Below are positions 26,187-35,059 of a stretch of DNA of 64,000 nt, one piece after another (within the stretch, counting starts at the first letter, position 1; each line of letters opens with the position of its first letter). The notes under the pieces were generated by a model. That model worked only from the letters and a program-made list of their open reading frames with translations. It did not search any database and was not told where the DNA came from. Location of the stretch: positions 95,139 to 159,138 of the forward strand of contig JALGSU010000009.1 in the NCBI GenBank assembly GCA_029821735.1, in the 5' to 3' direction. This stretch comes from Candidatus Zipacnadia bacterium. Its GTDB lineage: Bacteria; Armatimonadota; Zipacnadia; Zipacnadales; UBA5352. The translations under genes were made by a program, and so were the position numbers.

Positions 26187-26492
26187 GGTCATCGCCTCCA
26201 TGCGGCGGGGCAGTTCCCGACCTTACAGTGGCAGGAAGCCGGCATCGTCGCCGATGAACACGGTGTTCGCCGGGATCTCCCCTATCGCGCCGAATACCCC
26301 TGTCTCCGGCCAAGCCATCGCCTCGTCTGTAGAAGACTTCGACGCTGGGGACGCTGGCGCCTGCTTGATACATAACGAATCGATGCAACAGAGCCCTGCA
26401 AAGCGGGGCAGGCTTAAACCGCCTGAGTGTCGAACGAGACAGCGGAAGATCGCGCGGTTAAGCGCAAGGCAAGGCCGACGAGGTGCCATGTC
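26187..26492. other. Divergent intergenic region with a weak ORF remnant
   Basis: This 306-bp stretch separates the divergent HExxH and GH20/84-like genes and should hold both promoters. A minus-strand frame at 26223-26489 ends with ETGVFGAIGEIPANTVFIGDD, which reads like the end of a real protein but has no ribosome site and no recognisable family. It may be a gene remnant or chance. No clear -35/-10 pair or inverted repeat was found. Confidence 0.35.
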
Positions 26493-27350
26493 ATGAACGC
26501 CGCAAGGATAGCTGCTGCCCTGATGGGGATGCTCCTGGCCGCCAGTTCCGCCACGGCGGACCCGTACGACGTTGCCGACCGCTTGGATATCATTCCCACG
26601 CCGCGAGCGATCACACTCGATGGTGAGCGGCTGGACCTTGCCGGGTGGGTGATCGTGCCGGCCGCAGACTGCCCCATGTCGGCGATCGGGGCCGAAGAGA
26701 TCAATGACCGGATCAACTCACTCGGTGGTCAGACGCTGACAGTGGCCCCCGAGCCCGGGGGATCTGGCGCTATCTTTGTGGGGGCTGTGACCGATCCACT
26801 GACCGAGCAGGTGGCCACCTCACTGGGCACCGTTCTCTCTGAGACGGACCCGGGCGAACAGGGCTACGTCATCGCGTTCGGTGAGCGCGAGGGGCTGCCG
26901 GTCATCCTGTGCGGGGGATCAGATCCGCAGGGGGCACTGTACGCGTGCGTGACTCTGCGCCAGATGATCCAGAGCGAGGACGAGCGCACGGTGGCGCTGT
27001 CGGGCATGGTGCGCGACTGGCCCGACTTCAAGTACCGCTGCAACTGGCTCATGAACGTGCGCGGCATCCCCCCCGCCACGAACTCGCCGGACAGGTTGGC
27101 AGCCGCCGTTGCCGACGCCAAGGCAGAGATCGACTTCTGCGTGCGCCACAAAATCAACCACGCCATCGGTCGCTTCCGCGATCTCTCCGCGCGAGAGGAA
27201 GCCCGCGACGTCCAGATCGAGGTGCTGCGCTATGCGGCCGAGCGGGGCATCGGCGTGCGCTATGGCGGTTGCCCTCATGCGTGGCGAGAAGCACGCCTTC
27301 ATCTGGTCGGCGCTGGACGCCCATGCCGAGCATGCGCAAGACGTGGCTGA
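26493..27350 (+). CDS. Exported GH20/GH84-like glycosidase, 5' part of a frame-broken gene
   Basis: The ATG follows GAGGTG with an 8-base spacer and begins a signal peptide ending near SSATA. Residues ~25-165 are the GH20b-type alpha/beta domain (DIIPTPRAITLDGER, AEEINDRINSLGG, LPVILCGGSDPQGALYA), which precedes beta-N-acetylglucosaminidase and alpha-glucuronidase barrels. The first TIM-barrel strands follow (VRDWPDFKYRCNW, FCVRHKINHAIGRF). Homology stops at GIGVRYG (nt ~27266), after which the frame yields unrelated codons to the stop at 27350. The barrel resumes one frame over. Exact family membership is unsure because the catalytic strand may lie in or near the lost segment. Confidence 0.7.
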   Translation: MNAARIAAALMGMLLAASSATADPYDVADRLDIIPTPRAITLDGERLDLAGWVIVPAADCPMSAIGAEEINDRINSLGGQTLTVAPEPGGSGAIFVGAVTDPLTEQVATSLGTVLSETDPGEQGYVIAFGEREGLPVILCGGSDPQGALYACVTLRQMIQSEDERTVALSGMVRDWPDFKYRCNWLMNVRGIPPATNSPDRLAAAVADAKAEIDFCVRHKINHAIGRFRDLSAREEARDVQIEVLRYAAERGIGVRYGGCPHAWREARLHLVGAGRPCRACARRG

Positions 27351-28656
27351 CCGACTTGCACAGGTGAGTGCTGGCATGGTCGCGCTGCACCCCTTCGATG
27401 GCGGGGCCTACATTGACCCCGAGCGCTGGAGCGCTCGCGCACCGCAGGACGTCGAACGCTATGGCGGCGACCGGGCCGCAGCCAGCATCGAGCAGTTCAA
27501 GCTCTACTTCGACGCCTACCGCCAGGCGGTGCCCGGTATCATGGCCGAGGCCGTCAGCTACCCTTACCACTACCAGTTTGCTCTGCCAGACTTCGACACG
27601 TACTATCAAGACATGACAGTGCCTCCATACTGGAACTGGTGGCGAGCAATAAAGAGCCCCGAACAGGCGCGCGAGGTGGCGCAAGGCCTCGTTGACTACC
27701 ACAGGCGTCTCTCTGAAGCTCTCGACCCGAACGTCTTCATCACCTTCCGCGAGGCCGAGCGCCGTGTCTTCCTCGCCTGCGCTCAACTCTACGAAGGCCA
27801 CCCCATCACGATCTGGACGTACCCCGAGACCTACAAGGGCTGGCAGGGACTGTTCCTGCCCCAGAGCCGCTTTGCGGCCTCGTTCTTCCGGACCGAGCAG
27901 AGCGACTACTGGTTCCAGGCCGGCGGGTTCATTGCCGGACGCGACGACCGGGTTCAGTATCTCGCTCAGCAGGAGTATCTATGGAACGTCCAGCGCCCGG
28001 ACGCCTCCGAGGACTTCACGGTGCGTTCACGCCTGTATTCCGAGGAGGGCACGCCCAGCGACTACCAGCGGGAGAGACTCATCCCGCGTATCTGCCGCAT
28101 CCTGTACGGTCCCTCGGCAGAGGTGATTGAGCCCCTGATCGCAGCGAACGCGAGCTTCAACTACGTGGCTCGCCCGGTCGCTGTGGCGAACGAGTCCAGT
28201 GGGGAAGCCTTCGATGATCCCTTCGTGCACCTGGCCGAGCAGGGGGAACTCATGGCCCGCTGTCACGCTGAACTCGCCGACCTGATCGGCGCAGCGGAGG
28301 CAGGACCGCCTCAGGATGGGCAGGAGCAGTTCCACGAGCAGCCCAATCGACAGGGGGCGCTCTACTACTACAAGTACACGGGTATATGCGCCGAGAGGGC
28401 GGCACTTCAGATCAGCATGAACGCCGTTCGCGCACTCGTGGCTGAAGGCCAAACGGACGAGGCGCGCGCTGCTGCTGACCGCATCAAGGCCGAACTTCCG
28501 GCAATCGCGGCGCGAGTGGCGGCCATCCACGAGCGCGTTGATGGGCAACCCTCAATGCGGACGCCGGCCGGCGACGCTGAGAAGGCGCTGCACGCGTTCG
28601 ACCCGAGCGCTTACGCCGCTCAATTCGACCGCGTCCTGGCCGCGAGCGGACAATGA
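27268..28656 (+). CDS. GH20/GH84-like glycosidase, 3' part of the frame-broken gene
   Basis: This fragment continues the TIM barrel of the preceding one, resuming at ALMRGEKHAFIWSALD. Long conserved stretches follow (PGIMAEAVSYPYHYQF, VPPYWNWWRAIKSPEQA, FITFREAERRVFLAC, TIWTYPETYKGWQG) and a C-terminal helical region (~350-460) with few low-complexity stretches. No start codon with a ribosome site is present at the break. A loss of 3n+2 bases joins the two frames. Acidic catalytic residues cannot be assigned with confidence. If repaired, the protein would be about 720 residues or more, with a probable exo-glycosidase role in the periplasm or outside the cell. Confidence 0.68.
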   Translation, partial: VALMRGEKHAFIWSALDAHAEHAQDVADRLAQVSAGMVALHPFDGGAYIDPERWSARAPQDVERYGGDRAAASIEQFKLYFDAYRQAVPGIMAEAVSYPYHYQFALPDFDTYYQDMTVPPYWNWWRAIKSPEQAREVAQGLVDYHRRLSEALDPNVFITFREAERRVFLACAQLYEGHPITIWTYPETYKGWQGLFLPQSRFAASFFRTEQSDYWFQAGGFIAGRDDRVQYLAQQEYLWNVQRPDASEDFTVRSRLYSEEGTPSDYQRERLIPRICRILYGPSAEVIEPLIAANASFNYVARPVAVANESSGEAFDDPFVHLAEQGELMARCHAELADLIGAAEAGPPQDGQEQFHEQPNRQGALYYYKYTGICAERAALQISMNAVRALVAEGQTDEARAAADRIKAELPAIAARVAAIHERVDGQPSMRTPAGDAEKALHAFDPSAYAAQFDRVLAASGQ

Positions 28657-28735
28657 TCGTGCTGAACTACGTGCTACCTTCGCTATCGACCTGCCGACGA
28701 CGGGGGCAGGACCAGATGACAGAGGGTGACGAACA

Positions 28736-29161
28736 ATGGGTACGTCGCTCCCCGTATATCTCTCAATCGGTACGATTGGCGCCGCGGTTGTGTTGACGAC
28801 GGCTCTCATCACATCTCGTATGCCGATGCCGGGGGCCATGTCCTTGTGGGGCCAGGCAGTGCTCGTTGCGCTTCTTGCTACTGGCGCTGCCACTGCTGGG
28901 GTCGGCGCGGCGCGTGCATGTATGCTTGCAGGTTGCTCGCCAACTTGGGTTGCGGGCGCTCTGCTGGGAGTTGCGTGCGGCGCAGCCTGGGCAGCCTTCG
29001 CGATACATGTGCCGATGCCTCATCTGCTGGTTCTTGGGGACGAGGACGGAGTGGGGCCTCTTGCTGCCCTTGTTCTGACACGAAACGGAGCAGTAATCGG
29101 CGCCATGGCAAGCGGGATTGCTCAGGCTTTCACAGCAGTGTGGGCTCTGCTTATCCGGTAG
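28736..29161 (+). CDS. Small polytopic membrane protein of unknown function
   Basis: This 141-residue protein starts after GAGGGTGACGAACA. Four hydrophobic segments are visible (~7-26, 36-60, 68-90, 105-140), rich in Ala and Gly with several small-residue packing motifs. It has two cysteines near the second segment (RACMLAGCSP). An overlapping longer frame at 28726-29205 has poor codon character and was not chosen. It matches no family I recognise. It sits 79 bp after the glycosidase and 90 bp before the beta-propeller gene, on the same strand. Confidence 0.6.
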   Translation: MGTSLPVYLSIGTIGAAVVLTTALITSRMPMPGAMSLWGQAVLVALLATGAATAGVGAARACMLAGCSPTWVAGALLGVACGAAWAAFAIHVPMPHLLVLGDEDGVGPLAALVLTRNGAVIGAMASGIAQAFTAVWALLIR

Positions 29162-29251
29162 CGATTGGGGCGTCGAGTTGCGGCGCGCTGATGCTTCGGC
29201 CTTGATCGTGCCCTGTAACTGAACGAGTGAACCCAGTTGGGAGTGACCGGT

Positions 29252-31924
29252 ATGCTGTATGCATGGATCATCATGGGGGCAATTTCGCTGGCCTCTGCTC
29301 AGGCCGCCGACTGGCCCGTGTACCGGCATGATGCCCGCCTTTCGGGAGCTTCCCCCGGTACCGGTCGCATTGTGACACCGGAAGTGAAGTGGGAGCATTA
29401 CCTCGGGGCGCCGTTCATAGCGATGGCAACCGACCGCCCATCGGCTGCGCCGAATGTCGCTGATCTCGATGGTGATGGCCAGCTCGAGCGCTTCACTATC
29501 CGAGATAAGACGATAGAAGTGACGACGCTAAGCGGTGAGTTGCTTTGGTCGCTCACGGTCGACGGCCGCCCGCTCGGCCAGACGGTGCGAGTGTGCAAAC
29601 TGCTCCCCGAGCGAGCGGGCCTGCAGATCGTCTCCTTCTCTTCGCGCATGGATACGGGCGAGGGACAGGGCTATTGCTTCAGCTTCCACAACGGCGCCGC
29701 CGAGGGTGAGCTGGCATGGACCACGGGCCCCATCGAGGGGCAGTACGCGCCCACCCGCATCGTTGACGACGTCGACGGGGACGGGCTCCTCGAGGTAGTC
29801 ACTGCGCCCCACTACAAGGTCCAGATATTTGACGGTCAGACGGGCGAACTGAAGGCCGAAGTGCCGTGGCCAGTTGGCAGGAACTACGGCGCGCTCGTAA
29901 GCAGGCCGCGAGCCGACAGCCCTCAGAAGGACCTGTTCATCGTTTGCGACTTCGTGCTCCACGTTGACTGTATTCGCTATGTCGACGGCGAGTGGGTTCA
30001 CGCCTGGGGGCACAAGTACGTCGATCCGGGCTCGTCCCTGCACCGGGCTCGCGAGAAGTACATCCGCGTCGGCCCGAACCCCGTGACCGACGTCGACGGC
30101 GACGGTAAGGACGAGATGCTCTATATGCTCGTCGATGCCGAAGTCGATGACCAATGGCACCTTCGCGTTCGCGACTGCGAAACCGGCGAGGTCCGTGCAG
30201 ACATCGGCGGCGTGTGGGTATGGTCGGTGACCGACATCGACGGCAATGGCATGGACGAGATCATCTACACACCCACCTCGGAGAAGCGTCCGCCGACGTA
30301 CTGCGACCTGCACATTGGCCGCCTCAATCGCGACGTGATTGATGACGTGGCGACTATCGAGAACGTTCGGCCCATCACTATGAACGCGACGCTTCCCTCG
30401 ACAGCGGCAACGATCGCCGATGAAGGACGGCTCGACCTCCTCACTGCCGACCTTGACGGCGATGGCCGCCGGGAGTTGTTCTATGCACTCAAGAGCTCCG
30501 ATGGCCGCTTCGAGGATACGGTGCTTGGGGCCTCACTGACGCCCGGCGGCGAACTCGAGCCCAAGTTCCGTTTCAGTATCGCGGGCCATCGACTGAACAC
30601 GATTCACGCAGGGCCCGACGGCACCGGCGCGCCAATCGTGCGCATTCGAGACCTGACTGACGGGAACGTGCTGACGGTCAATGCCGCGGGGACAATCATC
30701 GCGGAGGCCAACCTGGGCCGTCCGTCAGGATTTCAGACGACGCCCATCGTCGTCGACATCGATGCTGACGGCACCAGTGAGATCATCGTGCAGACAGCTG
30801 CAGGCGAAATCGTGGCGCTCCGACCCGCCGAAGAGCGCGCCGGGCCTCCGGAAATCCTCTGGTCACTCCCGGGCGTGGCGATGAGTCGGGCGCCGGGGTA
30901 TGTGTGGAACGGGGATTTGTGCCCGCAGGCGGCGGACCTTGACGGCGACGGAGTGCCCGAGGTCGTGTTCGCCAGCGAGGACGATCTGGGCCGTGCCGCA
31001 CTCGTGTGCGTCGACGGCTCGGGGAAGCAGAGATGGAGCCACTCATTCGACGGCTGCCCATGGGGAGGCCTGCAGGCCGGCGTCAACCTGTGGACTTTCG
31101 GGCGCTTCACGGGCCGGGACAAGGGCCTCGATGTGTACGTGGATGTCCACCTCCGCTCGAAGGGCAGCAGCGGGGGCTGGGTGTTGCGCGGAGACACCGG
31201 GGAGGCCGTGTGGCATCAGGGGAGCCTGGTCGCTGAGACGACAGCCATGCCGTTCGGCGGTGGGATGCCAGCAGTCGCCGACGTGAACGGCGATGGCATC
31301 GATGACCTCGTTCAGGAGTTCTACACGATCTACGCGGCCATCTCAGGAGCCACCGGTGAGCCGCTCTTCCCGCCCGCCTACCTCCCGGATGCGGACCACT
31401 TCGGGAAATGGATCGCCTACTCCTCGCCGACCATCGCCGATCTCAACGGTGACGGGGAGCTGGATGTGTATCTCAACTCCGCCTCATACGCGCGCGGCGG
31501 CTACTCGGCGGTCGAGATCGACGGGAAGCCGCTCTGGGTCGAGTTCCACGATAACGAGCAAGGCTCTGACGGCTTCGGCGCCGTCGGCGACTTCAACGGA
31601 GACGGGAGCGTCGAGATCGCCGTGCCCGTTCTGAACGGAACCCTCCTCTGCCTCAATGCCGCCGACGGCTCCCACAAGTGGCGCATCGATGCCGGTGTGA
31701 CGCTCGACGTTATCGCCGCGGACGTAAACGGTGACGGCGTGTCTGAGCTGATCTTCTGCGAACGTGACGGGACTCTGCGCGCAGTCAGTGGCGCAGACGG
31801 CTCTGATGTCTGGTCGATCAAACTCCCGGCGCCGGGCCGATTGGTTGTGGGGGACGTCGATGCCGACGGGTTCGTCGAGATTCTCCTGGCTGGCTACGAT
31901 GGGGTTCTCAGAGTCGTCGGGTGA
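29252..31924 (+). CDS. Exported PQQ/FG-GAP-type beta-propeller protein
   Basis: This 890-residue protein starts at the ATG after GGGAGTGACCGGT and has a signal peptide ending near SAQAA. It opens with WPVYRHDARLSG, typical of PQQ-like propeller proteins. It then carries many Ca-binding blades of the type DLDGDG, DVDGDG, DIDGNG and DVNGDG (for example VADLDGDGQLERF ~70 and PTIADLNGDGELDVY ~730). The length allows two propellers. Such proteins are extracellular binding or scaffold proteins, and no catalytic motif is visible. The sequence is intact from start to stop, unlike its neighbours on either side. Confidence 0.82.
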   Translation: MLYAWIIMGAISLASAQAADWPVYRHDARLSGASPGTGRIVTPEVKWEHYLGAPFIAMATDRPSAAPNVADLDGDGQLERFTIRDKTIEVTTLSGELLWSLTVDGRPLGQTVRVCKLLPERAGLQIVSFSSRMDTGEGQGYCFSFHNGAAEGELAWTTGPIEGQYAPTRIVDDVDGDGLLEVVTAPHYKVQIFDGQTGELKAEVPWPVGRNYGALVSRPRADSPQKDLFIVCDFVLHVDCIRYVDGEWVHAWGHKYVDPGSSLHRAREKYIRVGPNPVTDVDGDGKDEMLYMLVDAEVDDQWHLRVRDCETGEVRADIGGVWVWSVTDIDGNGMDEIIYTPTSEKRPPTYCDLHIGRLNRDVIDDVATIENVRPITMNATLPSTAATIADEGRLDLLTADLDGDGRRELFYALKSSDGRFEDTVLGASLTPGGELEPKFRFSIAGHRLNTIHAGPDGTGAPIVRIRDLTDGNVLTVNAAGTIIAEANLGRPSGFQTTPIVVDIDADGTSEIIVQTAAGEIVALRPAEERAGPPEILWSLPGVAMSRAPGYVWNGDLCPQAADLDGDGVPEVVFASEDDLGRAALVCVDGSGKQRWSHSFDGCPWGGLQAGVNLWTFGRFTGRDKGLDVYVDVHLRSKGSSGGWVLRGDTGEAVWHQGSLVAETTAMPFGGGMPAVADVNGDGIDDLVQEFYTIYAAISGATGEPLFPPAYLPDADHFGKWIAYSSPTIADLNGDGELDVYLNSASYARGGYSAVEIDGKPLWVEFHDNEQGSDGFGAVGDFNGDGSVEIAVPVLNGTLLCLNAADGSHKWRIDAGVTLDVIAADVNGDGVSELIFCERDGTLRAVSGADGSDVWSIKLPAPGRLVVGDVDADGFVEILLAGYDGVLRVVG

Positions 31925-31945
31925 GGCAGGTCTATAGCACCTGCC
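31925..31945 (+). terminator. Short hairpin immediately after the beta-propeller stop codon
   Basis: GGCAGGT (31925-31931) pairs perfectly with ACCTGCC (31939-31945) around CTATAGC, directly after the TGA at 31922-31924. There is no T-run. It is a terminator or 3'-stabilising stem candidate. Confidence 0.4.
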
Positions 31946-32013
31946 CTGCGCCGTCATGCGCCGCGACAAGCTCCATCTGAAATAAGTTATCTCACGTATG
32001 GTTGGTGACTGAG

Positions 32014-32736
32014 ATGCGTCGTCTACTGCTGTGCATCTGCGCAACGCTCACGCTGTCGGTGGCTTTCTCACAGGAGATCAAGTCCGGTGGCCTGCTTGCC
32101 GCCGACGGCTTCGACCGCTTCACCGACGCCACAACCGATCTCGGTAGGGTCGATACTGGCGACGCTGTGTGGGCCAGGAACGACGTCGGCAAGGACGGTG
32201 CTGCAGTCCCCAGCCTCATTATCGGCATCAACGGCGAACTGCAGATCCGCTACAGCTCCGGCAACAACAACGCCCCGGCCGTCTATCTGCAGGACTTCAC
32301 CATCGACAATGCGGTCGTCTTCGTCACGGTGGGCAGGTCGCTGATGGGCGGGCGAACCAACACCGCCGTCATCACGTACCGGGCGCAGGAGCCGAAAGAC
32401 GTTTGGTCCCACAGCGCGGAGGCCTACCACGTGGAGCTTGCCGCCGACTGGTCGACCAGCCGCGATGTGATCCTGCGGTACGGCAGCGAGGTCCTGGCCG
32501 TCGGTGACGTTGCTGACGAGCGCGCAGCCGATGGCGTCCATAGAGTCAGAGTCGCATACGCAGGCTTCCACCACCAGGTATCGGTCGATGACAAGCCAGT
32601 CATCGACTTCTGGGAATATGAGAGCGGCCGAAACAGCGATCACCAATGTCGCGGATCAGTCCACGGTCTCGGCATCGGGTCAGATGGCGCCGCTGATCTA
32701 TCAGGGACGGCCGATCTTCGTCCTCGGCAGCTTTGA
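32014..32736 (+). CDS. Exported LamG-like/TIM-barrel protein, 5' part of a frame-broken gene
   Basis: The chosen ATG begins MRRLLLCICATLTLSVAFSQ, a signal peptide; the ribosome site is weak (GGTGACTGAG). Residues ~25-205 form a LamG-like sandwich (ADGFDRFTD, VHRVRVAYAGFHHQVSVDD, IDFWEYESG). Similarity stops at nt ~32622 and the frame runs on to a spurious stop at 32736. Compared with the C-terminal LamG-like domain of the HExxH protein, the last beta-strands of the sandwich, about 20-25 residues, are missing. The downstream frame then enters the second domain directly. Confidence 0.68.
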   Translation: MRRLLLCICATLTLSVAFSQEIKSGGLLAADGFDRFTDATTDLGRVDTGDAVWARNDVGKDGAAVPSLIIGINGELQIRYSSGNNNAPAVYLQDFTIDNAVVFVTVGRSLMGGRTNTAVITYRAQEPKDVWSHSAEAYHVELAADWSTSRDVILRYGSEVLAVGDVADERAADGVHRVRVAYAGFHHQVSVDDKPVIDFWEYESGRNSDHQCRGSVHGLGIGSDGAADLSGTADLRPRQL

Positions 32737-33928
32737 CATGCCGCGCGATGAGGACCTCGCGGAGTGGAAGGAGGCGGGTGGTAACGCCGCAATCGTGGGC
32801 ACATTCAGCGAATCGCAAGCTCCTGACGAGCGCAAGCAGAAGCTCGAAGCGCTTGCCCAGTGGGGCGCGGACAATGATGTCGCAATGGTCTACTACCCGC
32901 TCATCTACCTCTTCTCCAAGGATGGCGAGAAGACGATCCCTACCCTTGAGGAGGAGATTCCCGGGAAGGTGGCGCTGCTGGAGGAGATGCTGGCCATCAC
33001 CGCAGACCACCCGAACACACTCGGTTACTGGACCTTCGACGAGATAGAGAACCACTTGTACAAGTCCTATGCTGACTGGAATGAGAAGAAGGACCGAGGG
33101 CTGGCGGAGTGGATTGCCGACACGATGAAGTGGACCTATGACACCGTCAAGCAGGGCGACCCGGACGCCTATGTAATGCCCACCATTGCCTGGTGGACGA
33201 CCTACGAGGGTCTGGCGCCACTGTATGATGTGAACGTGCCGAATACCTACGGCTGCGGCAAGGATTCCCCGCACCTCGGCGGCGACATGTACAACATCAT
33301 CTACGACGCCGTCAAGGCCGCTGATGCCATCCGCGCAAGCGGGCGGACCTCGTATGTCTTCATGCCACGCTCGTATGACGTCCTCGAAGGCTCGCGGCCA
33401 GCATCGCTGTTGGAGCAACGCTACTGCTTCTTCGCGCCTATCACCCAGGGCGCCATGGGGCTCCTGCCCTGGCGGCTGGGGCGCTGCACCATGCCCTACC
33501 GACGCGCGGTAATCTACCCGGCGATGCGAGAAGTCAAGCGCCTCATCCCGTGGCTACTGGGCGAGTGGCATGATGAGAAGGTCACCTCAAACCATGACAC
33601 CGCCACCGCCGACTACCTGAAGGAATTCCCCGAGCGAGCGAAGATCATTCCGGGTGAAGAGGACGCGGCGATGGTGGAGACCGAGGTGGACGCAGTGCCC
33701 GATTGCTCCTACTGCCTGCGGCGGCGGCCGGACAACAGCTACCTGCTACTCGCCTGCAGCAATCGTGCGGAGCCGCTGGATGTCACGTTCACGATCAGCG
33801 ACATCCCGGGCCTGCCCGAATCTGCACGCGACATGATCAACTGGCACGATGTGCCGATAGTGCATGGCACGATCACCGAGACGCTCCAGCCGTTCGCGGT
33901 AAGAGCGTACGTGTTCGCAGTGGAGTGA
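32624..33928 (+). CDS. TIM-barrel glycosidase-like protein, 3' part of the frame-broken gene
   Basis: This fragment is ~434 codons and opens AAETAITNVADQ. It includes QGRPIFVLGSFDMPRDED, typical of strand 1 in GH2/GH5-like barrels annotated as glycoside-hydrolase-like, then HPNTLGYWTFDEIENH, where the Glu of the DE pair occupies the acid/base position. It continues with YVMPTIAWWTTYEGLA and a C-terminal beta-sandwich ending AVRAYVFAVE. It lacks its own start and is best read as the second half of one exported protein of ~650 residues. The lost segment must be 3n+2 bases. Its stop lies 22 bp from the end of the convergent isomerase-like gene. Confidence 0.7.
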   Translation, partial: AAETAITNVADQSTVSASGQMAPLIYQGRPIFVLGSFDMPRDEDLAEWKEAGGNAAIVGTFSESQAPDERKQKLEALAQWGADNDVAMVYYPLIYLFSKDGEKTIPTLEEEIPGKVALLEEMLAITADHPNTLGYWTFDEIENHLYKSYADWNEKKDRGLAEWIADTMKWTYDTVKQGDPDAYVMPTIAWWTTYEGLAPLYDVNVPNTYGCGKDSPHLGGDMYNIIYDAVKAADAIRASGRTSYVFMPRSYDVLEGSRPASLLEQRYCFFAPITQGAMGLLPWRLGRCTMPYRRAVIYPAMREVKRLIPWLLGEWHDEKVTSNHDTATADYLKEFPERAKIIPGEEDAAMVETEVDAVPDCSYCLRRRPDNSYLLLACSNRAEPLDVTFTISDIPGLPESARDMINWHDVPIVHGTITETLQPFAVRAYVFAVE

Positions 33929-33950
33929 GGGCACATCGCGCCGCCAATCG

Positions 33951-34733
33951 TCAAGGAAGAAGTCTCTCGGCACGCTCCCTCGCCTGCGACAGGAAGACAG
34001 CCGGATCCTTGAACTGCGAATTCCCGATGCCCACCTCGAGGAGGAGATTGCCGGAGTAGTCAAGCCCGTGGAACACCTCCCGGAAGCCATCCCAGTCGGT
34101 CGTCCCCTCATACGGCAACACGTGGGTATCCGAGCCATGGTTATCGTGGATATGAACGGTAAGGAGACGGTGGCCGAACTGCTCCAGCATCCTGAAACAG
34201 GTCCCCTGCACGTTCTCGTGGCCTGAATCATAGCAAAAACCCACGTGCTCGGTGTCGAACTCGGTCAGAAGATCCTCCAGCACCTGGTCGTAGGCACGCT
34301 TCTGCCCGTTCTCGAGGGCCAGCTTCACGCCCCTGTCGGCCGCCTGCTCTGCCAACACGCTGACGCTCCGACGGCCATGCTCTATCATCTCGGTCCGCAC
34401 TTCACCTTCCGGGATACCGTATGGCTGGATCAGGTGGATGACCACGATTCGCCCGTCCAACTCCGCTGCCGTGTCCATGGCAATCTGGCACTGGCGAATG
34501 GATTCCGCACGCTCTGCTTCATCGAGCGAAAACAGGCGGTCACCCTCCGGGAAAGGCGCATGCACAGAGTCGACGGTCAGGCCGTTCTCCTCAAGCAGCT
34601 TGCGTATCACGGCCCTCCCTGCCGTGGTGGTGTAGTCTGAATGCCGCGGGTTAGCGCCCGCATCTCGTATCATTGGCACTACTCGTGCGAACGGAATCTC
34701 ATAGTCGATGGATGTGCAGATCGCCGGTTTCAT
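33951..34733 (-). CDS. Sugar phosphate isomerase/epimerase-like TIM barrel (AP_endonuc_2 family)
   Basis: This 260-residue cytoplasmic protein starts after AAGGGGAACCC. The divalent-metal site of the xylose-isomerase-like fold is readable: Glu141 (LALENG), Asp169 and His172 (CYDSGHEN), His194 (TVHIHDNHG) and Glu233 (LLLEVG). Such enzymes isomerise or epimerise sugars released from glycans; the exact substrate is unknown. The first barrel strand reads MIRDAGANPRHSDY, whereas homologues usually carry a hydrophobic strand (DAGFEVISLG-type) at this point. About 7-8 residues therefore appear to be missing in frame near nt 34656. Confidence 0.8.
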   Translation of the reverse strand: MKPAICTSIDYEIPFARVVPMIRDAGANPRHSDYTTTAGRAVIRKLLEENGLTVDSVHAPFPEGDRLFSLDEAERAESIRQCQIAMDTAAELDGRIVVIHLIQPYGIPEGEVRTEMIEHGRRSVSVLAEQAADRGVKLALENGQKRAYDQVLEDLLTEFDTEHVGFCYDSGHENVQGTCFRMLEQFGHRLLTVHIHDNHGSDTHVLPYEGTTDWDGFREVFHGLDYSGNLLLEVGIGNSQFKDPAVFLSQARERAERLLP

Positions 34734-34946
34734 GGGTTCCCCTTAATCGTGCGCCAGCGTCTCAGTTCAATTGAGCACTGGTCCTGCTCGAACACCACCG
34801 CGAAGCTTCAGCATACTGCCGATCTGACCGAAGGAAGATAAGAAGCCATTGGCCGGAGCCATCAGTCACGGGAGTGGATCAGGTTGCTCCTGCATATGCG
34901 GCTGGATGTGCAGCACCTCGTCACGACCGATCAGGACGAAATAGCG

Positions 34947-35059
34947 GCAGGAACAGCCACCGGTCAAGGCTAACCACTCCAATGAGACTGCTCAAACAGG
35001 TGGCGGGCAGCTTGACCGCCGCCCGCAGAAGACAGCCGACCCGAGGAGGCGCTTGGAGA
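34947..35059 (+). promoter_or_regulatory. Conserved leader of Kre9-repeat surface protein gene, copy 1
   Basis: The sequence from GCAGGAA (34947) to the ATG at 35060 aligns without gaps to the leader of the paralogue at 56697-56809. Shared blocks include TCAAGGCTAA (34964), a CAAAC-centred stem-like segment followed by GGTGGCGGG, GACAGCCGACC and GAGGAGGCG just before the start. This may be an RNA regulatory element or residual homology from gene duplication. I compared it with the c-di-GMP class I and cobalamin riboswitch consensus motifs and did not find a convincing match. The rest of the 326-bp gap (34734-34946) shows nothing recognisable. Confidence 0.4.

Noticed and set aside
28726..29205. 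159-codon frame overlapping the small membrane protein
   Set aside because: It has odd Cys/Arg-rich composition and no good start; the 141-codon frame has a ribosome site and clean membrane segments.
34947..35059. c-di-GMP class I or cobalamin riboswitch in the Kre9-gene leader
   Set aside because: The consensus cores (GCAAAGCC-type and GCCACTG-type boxes with GNRA loops) could not be fitted; only an unassigned conserved leader is claimed.
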